In this document: piece by piece, positions 56,680 through 64,000 of the stretch | How the letters are laid out: every line of letters starts with the position of its first letter | Numbering within the stretch: the first letter of the stretch is position 1 | Source of the DNA: Molanna angustata | Taxonomy: Eukaryota; Arthropoda; Insecta; Trichoptera; Molannidae | NCBI GenBank assembly: GCA_963576475.1 | Contig: OY754978.1 | Span: 9,546,299 to 9,610,298, forward strand | Direction of reading: 5' to 3' | Length of the DNA: 64,000 nt | Program-made: the position numbers and the translations under genes | The notes under the pieces: model-generated | Databases searched by the model: none | Seen by the model: only the letters and a program-made list of their open reading frames with translations | Told to the model about the DNA's origin: nothing

Positions 56680-56997
56680 CATAGAATTATAATAGTATAG
56701 AATACTCTTTAGCCTGCAGTAAATGAGACTGCTTTATGTAGACTAATTTGGTCAACATTTTGCTACGAGCATTCAGTAATCATTTAGCCGTCTGCGTGAT
56801 ACGTTCTCCAAATAGGGAATTTTTTAACTGCTTGCAAAATTATTTACGCAGTCATAACGAGTAGTACTATACGAACAATGTCTACCAGCAGAGTCATACA
56901 TATATATTGACACGAGCCGGCCAATGAAACGGCTTCACTTTTTCAGCGAGGCATTGCATGGGAATGCAAAATTCTATAGTTTTATTATTATTCTATG
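56680..56997 (+). mobile_element. hAT-type MITE, copy 1, 8-bp TSD
   Basis: Ends CATAGAATTATAATA and TTATTATTATTCTATG; GGGTGTAC is duplicated exactly at 56672-56679 and 56998-57005. 318 bp, no ORF. The interior (CTTTAGCCTGCAGTAAA, GCCGGCCAATGAAACGG) is repeated inverted at 61105-61417. Confidence 0.93.
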
Positions 56998-57204
56998 GGG
57001 TGTACCTATACTAAAAAAGGCACTACATTCAGAATAGGTGTTGAACCTCATTGCTGAATTTTGTGAGAAATTATTTTGCCTGTTGTATTTTCGAATATCA
57101 GGCTATTACGGGACACTCGGAAACGATGATAATAAAAAAATAATGGAAGAACTATTCTAAACCGGTGACTTAGAATAATAATAGTACAACAAAAAATAGG
57201 GATT

Positions 57205-58000
57205 GATCTGGTATACTTACTGATGGATCAAAAAAACAGCTCGTATACTGGAGCAAGGGGGCATTGCTGCGGAACCAATATAAATTTTTCATGTAGTCTT
57301 GAACAATGCCCAACTGCATTTCAGGCAGAAGTTTATGCAATCATAGTATGTGCAAAAACAGGAACATTTCTATTTTATCAGACAGCCCTTAAGGCACTAG
57401 AATCATACCAGGTTACATCAAAACTGGTATAAGACTGTCTAATGTACCTTGAAAGACTAGGGGAATACAATAAAATACATCTAGTATGGGTACCTGGTCA
57501 TAAAGGCAAAGAGGAAAACGAAAGAGCAGATAAGCTAGCCAAAAAGGAATCAGGGCTACCTTTCATAGGATTTGAACCAGCAGTTGGCATATCTGCAACT
57601 ACGATAAAAAGATCGATTAGAGATTGGACAACAGTTCAGCATAGATAATTCTGGAAGGCCAGTTGTGGTCAATGACAGGCGAAAGAATTCATTGAAGGGC
57701 CCTCCAAAAAAAGGACAAGGTGCTAAATCTCAGCAGAGAACAAGTACTGGTTTATTCACTGGTCACTGACATCTAAAAAGACACCATTACATTATGGGGA
57801 TCGCTGATGAACCAAACTGTAGAAAGAGTCAACACGAGCAAGAAACAGCCTCACATGTGATCTGTGAGTGGCCAGCCTTAATGGAATCCAGACACAGACA
57901 CATGGGAGCTTTTATACTAAGACACCAAGATTTGGAGGCATCTAATTCTGCAAAATATGGGACTTTGTTCAAGAAACCGAACTGCTATTGAAATGACAAC
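57205..58000 (+). pseudogene. LINE RNase H domain and C-terminal zinc finger (Jockey/R1/Loa-like)
   Basis: LTDGSKK (first RNase H Asp) near 57215, then in shifted frame PTAFQAEVYAI (catalytic Glu), QTALKALESYQVTSKLV, a stop, then DCLMYLERLGEYNKIHLVWV, PGHKGKEENERADKLAK (His and final Asp) and FIGFEPAVGIS. The usual SDSQAAL block reads FYQTAL, so its catalytic Asp is lost. At 57794-57990, CRKSQHEQETASHVICEWPA is the C-terminal finger. Several frame breaks. An RNase H downstream of RT fits I, R1, Loa and related clades. Confidence 0.88.
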
Positions 58001-58044
58001 CCTAATAAGGGGAGGTGCACAATAGATGGCATGTAGGTGCCATT

Positions 58045-58260
58045 CCTAACTAATAATAAACCCAGTCCTCACAACAAACATCCTCACAGAGGTGGGGATT
58101 TCTGGAGGGAGAAGATACATGCTGCGACTGCGGTGAGGAACAGGATGACGCCCATCTACTAATATGCCCACAAATGAAGACGACATGCAGCACAGACTAC
58201 TTAAAAACAGTGAACGACAAGGCGATATCCGTTGCCGCCTATTGGAGTGGCAAGTAAGTA
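58045..58260 (+). pseudogene. Second LINE C-terminal finger fragment
   Basis: WGFLEGEDTCCDCGEEQDDA then HLLICPQMKTTCSTDYLKTV and NDKAISVAAYWSGK, stop. Same architecture as 31570-31832 (C-CG--Q---HLL-CP) but a different family. It lies directly after the previous fragment in the same orientation. Confidence 0.82.
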
Positions 58261-58299
58261 CTAGAAATATTATCATTAGACATATTATGGAGATGTAAG

Positions 58300-59820
58300 G
58301 TGTAGAGAACGGACACGGAAAGAGAGTTTTTTTATATAATAGGTCATAAGTGTATGATGAGAAAACGTTCAGAAAATCAAAGTGCGTTTACTACTTAACT
58401 TGTGGAAACAAAACTTATGTGAAATTATGTTAATAGAGCCCTTGAAAGTTGGTGGAAAGTTGTGGCTTGCAAATTTTTTTAAGATTTTTCTGCACCCAAT
58501 AACTGGTTGCAGATTCATAGCGGTATTGTTTAACATAAGGATCACTATTGAACTATTCTCAGGAAATAACATGATCATAGACATAATAGTTTAGTCACAG
58601 TGATGAAGTTTCCGATTTTTATTCAAATTTAACAAATGTCTAAATAACTTTTGAACCACCCAATATCGCTAAACATGCATACGGGATAAATCGATAGGTA
58701 TTAAGGTCCCCTACCGCCCTGCTTAGGACGATCCACCCCTCATGATACACTATGTATATAAGTGCATTACAATTAATAATTAATCATGAAAACAACCAGA
58801 AGACTAATCTACATAAATTACGCACTAGAAAATACCTACATAAAACTCTTCTAAAATTAAAAAAATAATTTCCTTAAGGTATACAATTAATACAAATAAT
58901 AATAGGATAAAACATAAAAGCTAATTAATTTATTAATGTAAATAACAGTATTAATTACCTATATAATATAAAAAGGCAAATAAAAACATTAAGTAGGTAC
59001 CACAAAAAAATGTTTTATATTTTATTTTTTCACAATTCGTAACCATATGACACAGATTTCAAATAAACACGAATTCATTACGCTTTAGATATTAAAAAAT
59101 GTAACAAAGAGACGAATACATTGTTTACATAAAAAAATGTTGTTTATCTCGTATATATATAATATTTAAAATATGAATATTGGATTAGGCAAACGAACTA
59201 AGTTACAATTCCGGGCGATCATAACCTTGATTTTTTTTTCAACATACTTGTATATTGAAACAGTGCAGGTCAACTATACAGCAACATTGATCTTATCGTA
59301 AAACGTTGATAACAATAAATAACATTTGAAATAGAACAAGAAAATACCCGAGAGATGAGTAAAAGTCCGTAGTGGAATATAATAACAAAATTAGATAAAC
59401 AAAGATATTAAAACGACCGTAGTTTCGGCTAATGACATAAAGCAATACAGAAGTCCACACACAATATAGTGAGTAAGGTCAAGGACATCAATATTGTAAA
59501 CATACTGCAGTTTACAAATTATTATTTAATTCTAGAATCGAGAAAAAACTGCATTTATTACAGGTGTCATTTGTCAAAAAAAAGCATTACGCCCGAAATA
59601 TCAAACACATTCGGGCTAAAAAAAGTTTCCGTGAATAAGCGATAGAATGAGGGTGCGGTGTTTCAACACATTTGTTATTTAAACACGGGCATTAATAATA
59701 TTACCGCGAAATAATGTATAACCGTCGCAATTAACACAACTAAGATTGGCGGTGGGAAAAGTTGTTTACGTCGTGATAGACAGATGACGGATCTTTTACA
59801 GGCGCAAATTAAAAGCACTC
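58300..59820. other. AT-rich stretch in the Crtc first intron, no gene seen
   Basis: Chance frames only. The last 200 bases are less AT-rich and lead into the Crtc exon. Confidence 0.45.
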
Positions 59821-59826
59821 ACTTAC

Positions 59827-59940
59827 CTTATTTGTTACATTTGCTACATCTCGCATAATCTGCTCGAAAGCAGCTGTCTCCTCCGCTTGCTTTTGATGAT
59901 GAAGGGCTATTTTTTCACTAAATTTTCTAGGATTCGCCAT
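59827..59940 (-). CDS. Crtc: CREB-regulated transcription coactivator, first coding exon
   Basis: From the ATG at 59940 the minus strand reads [20 protein letters not shown] and then [18 protein letters not shown], followed by the donor GTAAGT (59821-59826). The block [23 protein letters not shown] is the highly conserved N-terminal CREB-binding coiled coil of CRTC proteins. In the nucleus CRTC binds the bZIP domain of CREB and drives cAMP-responsive genes; when phosphorylated by SIK kinases it is held in the cytoplasm by 14-3-3. The exon is 38 codons and ends in phase 0. The kinase sites and activation domain are in later exons at lower coordinates, none of which I found here. The ATG context GCCATCATGGCG is good. 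Confidence 0.95.
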
Positions 59941-60110
59941 GATGGCCAGTCAAAGCCACTTTTCACATCAAATCAAACCATTCTATTACCACGGAGTCAA
60001 AACGCGCATTGACTCGTATGTCAGCTAAAGTGACGGAGAAAGCTACACTAGCGCTACCTCGCGTGAAACTTTCACATTAAACTTCTTATCCATTGGCAAA
60101 ACGAGAAGGA
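59941..60110 (-). promoter_or_regulatory. Probable Crtc 5' UTR/promoter region
   Basis: Directly upstream of the Crtc start on the minus strand, less AT-rich than the surroundings, with GCGCGTTTTGACTCCG and ACTAGCGCTACCTCGCG-type text on one strand. No TATA box is evident. The transcription start is not determinable. Confidence 0.4.
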
Positions 60111-61104
60111 AAATCTTCATTATTTTAAATTTCCATGCTGAAATCAAAATATTATAATGGTTGAAACTTAGTTGAAATTAATATTCTTTGCATCAAAATA
60201 AATATTAACAATATTATACTGCAAATCATTTCCAATAAATCAAATATAAAACAATTAAATTATCAATGTTTTCCCATGATTCTTATTGGAATCCAGCCTG
60301 AAAAAAAAATTACTTGAAAAATGCCTACTTTTTAAAGTTTTTTTTAAATGATAAAAAAATGTTCAATTCGTTATATCGAATCTTAAGATAATTAAAACAT
60401 TTTGGTTTCAATATAATATTATATTTCCATACAAAAGGAAAATTTCTTTTAATATATTGTGTATTTCTTATCGTTTTTTCCTTTGCATTCTCTTTAATGG
60501 ATGTTTTTCTGGTATTTATATAAGTCATCCAATGTAAATTTATTCTATATTTTTTGGTTTATACTAGATGTAAGTAATTGTACCTTTTGAAAAATTAAAT
60601 ACCTACACTTTTATTTGTCGCCAAATATCTTGAACCATATCGCGGAGATGGGGGGCCATTTGCATGTATACCAACAAAGCAAAAAGACAAATTTGCACTC
60701 TACGAACCAGGAAGTCTGGCTCAAGTTGTTTTACGATAGTTATACATACATTTTTTCAGGGCTAAGATTTTTTACATTTTCCTAAAACCTCACTACTGAG
60801 AATCAAGTGCCTCTTAACTAACTTCCATAATTTCCAGAAAAGGAACACACACATCACGATTGATCCATCTACTTAATAACCACTCTCTCTTTCTATGACC
60901 TAAGCATATAATTTTTATTTACTTTCAGACTTCATGGCTTAGGAATACATAGAATTCTTCAAATGACCATAAATCATTTTACAGTGCTTTATATATTATA
61001 TTGATACACAATCACGTCATCATTTCTGATTGGGGTACACAAAATAACAAACATCGCATTCTACCCTTTTAACATATATGTAATTATAGGTTTTATACTG
61101 AATG
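60111..61104. other. AT-rich intergenic stretch, no gene seen
   Basis: Between the Crtc start and the MITE at 61105. Nothing recognised. Confidence 0.45.
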
Positions 61105-61417
61105 CATAGAATAATAATAAAACTATAGAATTCTCATTCCCATACGATAGCTCGCTGAAAAAGTGAAGCCATTTTATTGGCCGGCTCGTATCAATATAAT
61201 GTATGACTCTGCTGGTAGACATTGTTCGTATAGTACTACTCGTTATGACTGCGTAAATAATTTTGCAAGCCAAAAAATTCCCTATTTGGAGAACGTATCA
61301 CGCAGACAGACAAATGATTACTGAATGCTCGTAGCAAAATGTTGACCGTATTAGTCAACATAAAGCAGACACGTTTACTGCAGGCTAAAGAGTATTCTAT
61401 ACTATTATTATTCTATG
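61105..61417 (-). mobile_element. hAT-type MITE, copy 2, 8-bp TSD
   Basis: Ends CATAGAATAATAATA and ATTATTATTCTATG; ACTGAATG is duplicated exactly at 61097-61104 and 61418-61425. Inverted relative to 56680-56997, same length and interior with moderate divergence. Confidence 0.94.
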
Positions 61418-61650
61418 ACTGAATGTCATACATTATATTATATCTATAAGTTTAAGAATTATTACAAGTAACTTATGTCTCGCCACTTTTCTCTGTATGC
61501 ACTTTGTTGTATTCTTTTTTTCTTCTTATTAGAGCATGTAGCCGGCACTCTTAATTGGAAAGTTGATACAACACATTATTTATATATACGTAATGAATTG
61601 TATCATCAATTTTTCTATGAGTGTCTTACAAAATAAATAACTTCATATAC

Positions 61651-61788
61651 CGAATATTTTTATTATTGCATATGCGCAAACATTGGATTTTTTTCCCTGT
61701 CGGGAGTCAAAGATATTTTTTAACATCCCGACTCCCGACAGGGAAAAAAAATCCAATGTTTGCGCATATGCAATAATAAAAATATTCG
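61651..61788. repeat. Near-perfect 58-bp inverted repeat (hairpin)
   Basis: Left arm 61651-61708 (starting CGAATATTTTTATTATTGCA) and right arm 61730-61788 are complementary but for one base in a T/A run, separated by about 21 bases. The arm sequence is the left outer part of family T (compare 17630-17690). Confidence 0.92.
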
Positions 61789-61839
61789 ATTACTTACACA
61801 TTGGTAAAAGTAGGTAAATAAGACAAAAATGACCTTATA

Positions 61840-62258
61840 AGTCTGGCACAATTCAGGGGTGACTTCTATGCGAAAAATGCATTGTCACCTCAGATATAAG
61901 AATTGTAGCTTTCATTATTTACAAAAAACCAATTCTCAATAGATGGCGTTACAACAAAATAAATAAAAAATAATAAGATTGTTGTTCATAATTTCACCCA
62001 TAGATGGCTGTAGTAAAAATTCCTTATTTTCAAGCGAAAAGAATTTCAGTATTACAATATATAGAACTTTCAAAATTGAATTGATAGGGATCTCATTAAA
62101 AAGGCATAATTGGTGAACGTTGTAACAAGCACATAAAGTGATCACGTAAACCAGCCGATGACAGGTCGTAAGCCCTGTAGGTGCCTTGATTTCCCGGTTC
62201 TCCTACAATAAATATTCCAACTTCGTCTCTATTGAGATAATTAAAAATCTGTTAAAAA
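61840..62258 (+). repeat. Inverted-repeat element family T, copy lacking its left arm
   Basis: GGGGTGACTTCTATGCG, AGATGGCTGTAGTAAAAAT, CCAGCCGATGACAGGTCG and TCTATTGAGATAATTAAAAA match 17800-18190 at high identity. Confidence 0.88.
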
Positions 62259-62504
62259 AAAAAACTTCATATACGTTTGGGCAACATCTCATACTTGTAT
62301 TATTTCAGATTCTTACATTCCCATCTTTCATAATTACATAAATAATGTGGGTACACCAGTTTTTTCATAGTCTAGATAATTATCATAAACAAATGTATCA
62401 TTTCACCAAAAAGTCCTTCATTTTCAGCCTCACTGTGATTGAAACATTCTTGGATCAAGGAAAAATACCAGTTGATGGAATAAAAAAATACATTATTTAA
62501 AAAA

Positions 62505-63814
62505 TTTATTCAAAAATAAAAATACATAACAAGAATAAAAAAACAGTACTAAATATAATGTTTGGAATGACATTACATTATGTTCAAATACTTTTTATAA
62601 AATTGTAAATAAACTACATACTTCCCTCAGTAATTTTATAGTATTTTTTTCAATGCATACATGTCTCCTTAGTATCTACATATTTTTTTTTTAAGTTTAC
62701 TAATAAACCCATCCCATATCTACAACATACATCAACCAATCGCAGAATTGTACATAATTTTTCAAATATTGATTTTAAAAAGTAGAAATAATAAAAATAA
62801 GTGAAACTTTATTTTGGTTATCAATAAATAATATTGATTAAATTTTAATTGGATTGATTGTTTTTACATAAATCATTCTATGATAATTTACAAAATATGA
62901 TAAAAGTAGTAAGGATAAATTTTGAATATAGTGAAATAGAATGTATTCATTCAGAATGTCTTAAAAATTTAAACGTATCTCATCATGTTTAATATAGGCA
63001 CATTTCTGTTCTCCATAGATATATCAGTTAATATCATTGATTTTCATATAATATACTAGATGTCGTAGATAGCAAATTTCGTATGAATCGAAGTGAGGAT
63101 TTTTTCCACGGGACTTTTGACAACAAGGTGGGCAGAAAACATGTTTTTTTTATAGAGAATAACGAATAATGTGAATTGTTTTCGGATCCACTTGTCGAAA
63201 AAAAAACACTTTGTTCATTAAGATTTAGAGAACAGTTATCTAGGAAGTGTTGAAATGTATGAAAAACTGCAATATGTTGCCAACCAAGAAATCAAACACG
63301 CCATATACCATGACTCACACCTTTTTCGCAAATCTTACCAAAGCCATACTATCAATTTTCAGCGCCCTTGAGGTGAGATATTCACGAAAACGGCGCTATA
63401 TAAATCATCCAAATTATATTATATATATTGCACAAAGTACTCCATCTAGTAGATGGGAATCTTTGGTTGATATAACATTTACAAATGAATAGATTTTTAA
63501 ATGGATAAAAATATGAGGTTAAACTAAAAAATTGAAAGAGCTTTAGGTCTAAGGAATATTTTGATTAATGATGATTTAAAAATAAAATCATTTAATATTT
63601 AGTTTCAATGTGACCAAGAAATACTAATATAACAGCCAAAACAATATTTTCAATTCAAACACCATGTATAGGATTTTGTATTATCCTATAATATAATCAT
63701 TTTGTTTTTAGAAAACAGAATATTATGTTTTAGTAAAAAAATGTGCATTTAATTGTTTGCCATAAAAAATACTATTTTATAATTTTAATAAAATAAACAT
63801 ATTTTGTAACAAAT
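62505..63814 (-). other. Probable SCP2 gene 3' UTR and flank
   Basis: Lies just downstream of the SCP2 stop on the minus strand. Possible poly(A) signals (AATAAA on the minus strand) occur near 62810 and 62508. A LINE tail is inserted at 63315-63425. No reading frame of interest. Confidence 0.35.
63315..63425 (+). repeat. L2/CR1-like LINE 3' end, as in 41880-42000
   Basis: The plus strand reads TFFANLTKA and then CAGCGCCCTTGAGGTGAGAT, TTCACGAAAACGGCGCTATA, nearly identical to the 3' end of the 40.9-kb LINE. 5'-truncated copy of under 130 bp. Confidence 0.88.
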
Positions 63815-64000
63815 TTATAACTTGGATTCGGCCTTCAATAGTGGAACAAGTTTCTGTGTAAGCATAATGTTGCCAGTTATTTTCAATTTTCCCTTCATGA
63901 ACGCCACCTGGGGATTCAGTTTTCCCAAGACGAGGTCAACCATGTCGGAGTCGGCGATTGTCAGCGTTGTGTCAGCTTTGATGTCCTTGGGAGAACCTTC
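63815..64000 (-). CDS. SCP2-domain protein, C-terminal exon with peroxisomal PTS1 (SKL)
   Basis: Minus strand, 61 codons and a TAA stop at 63815-63817; it runs off the window at the N-terminal side. It reads [40 protein letters not shown] and [20 protein letters not shown]. The pattern D-TL-I-D-D---L--GKL-PQ-AFM-GKLKI-GN-----KL is the second half of the sterol carrier protein 2 fold, which binds fatty acyl-CoA and sterols. The last three residues SKL form a canonical peroxisomal targeting signal. In insects this domain ends SCP-x (fused to a thiolase), HSDL2 and MFE-2-type proteins; which one cannot be told from this part. SCP-x/SCP2 is most likely, because the GN-ML-QKL ending resembles it. 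Confidence 0.93.
   Translation of the reverse strand, partial: EGSPKDIKADTTLTIADSDMVDLVLGKLNPQVAFMKGKLKITGNIMLTQKLVPLLKAESKL

Overview
This is AT-rich animal genomic DNA, almost certainly from an insect. Two host genes can be recognised directly from their protein sequence, both on the minus strand. At 63815-64000 is the last part of a sterol-carrier-protein-2 (SCP2) domain ending in the peroxisomal signal SKL. At 59827-59940 is the first coding exon of the CREB-regulated transcription coactivator (Crtc), with a consensus splice donor. The many tRNA-derived SINEs, RTE and Jockey-type LINEs, mariner and hAT remnants, a Baculo_FP_C-type ORF1 fragment and frequent TAGGTA-type runs suggest Lepidoptera. 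That placement is inference, not proof.

A third host gene is proposed on the plus strand between about 18.2 and 26.1 kb. Five short open blocks (18380-18451, 19209-19428, 23086-23364, 25825-25877, 26041-26079) are bounded by plausible splice sites with compatible phases and end in a stop codon. A possible further exon lies at 18217. I do not recognise the protein. One of its introns carries a 148-bp tandem array of about 14 units, grown from the 3' end of an inserted LINE.

Nearly everything else is transposable-element debris. From left to right: a nearly intact Jockey/I-type LINE (1-4320, minus, one frameshift); a mariner fragment (4547-5081); an (AT)n-flanked Penelope-like fragment with a precise small internal inversion (7237-8335); a hAT remnant (8938-9503); a foldback MITE (11065-11391); a damaged RTE LINE (11495-14105, minus) with a second 5'-truncated copy at 24494-24805; a TTAA-flanked inverted-repeat element (16312-16904); a widely copied inverted-repeat family (14270, 17690, 28390, 61850); long foldbacks at 35196-35533 and 36686-36869; an L2/CR1-like LINE (40868-42016); three SINEs in 42.8-44.0 kb and others nearby; a hAT MITE (45196-45639); a GC-rich candidate solo LTR (46039-47817) containing a 26-bp minisatellite; further LINE tails (48.9, 53.8, 54.9, 57.2, 58.0 kb); and two opposite copies of one 8-bp-TSD MITE (56680-56997, 61105-61417).

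The genes do not form an operon-like system. SCP2 and Crtc lie in tandem on the minus strand, with 3.9 kb between the SCP2 stop and the Crtc start. The remaining Crtc exons must lie at lower coordinates, so much of the window may be Crtc intron, with the plus-strand gene possibly nested in it. The most unusual structures are the LINE-derived satellite with higher-order pattern, the Penelope inversion between 9-bp inverted repeats, the GC-rich LTR-like element, and a hammerhead-ribozyme-like core at 56.1 kb.
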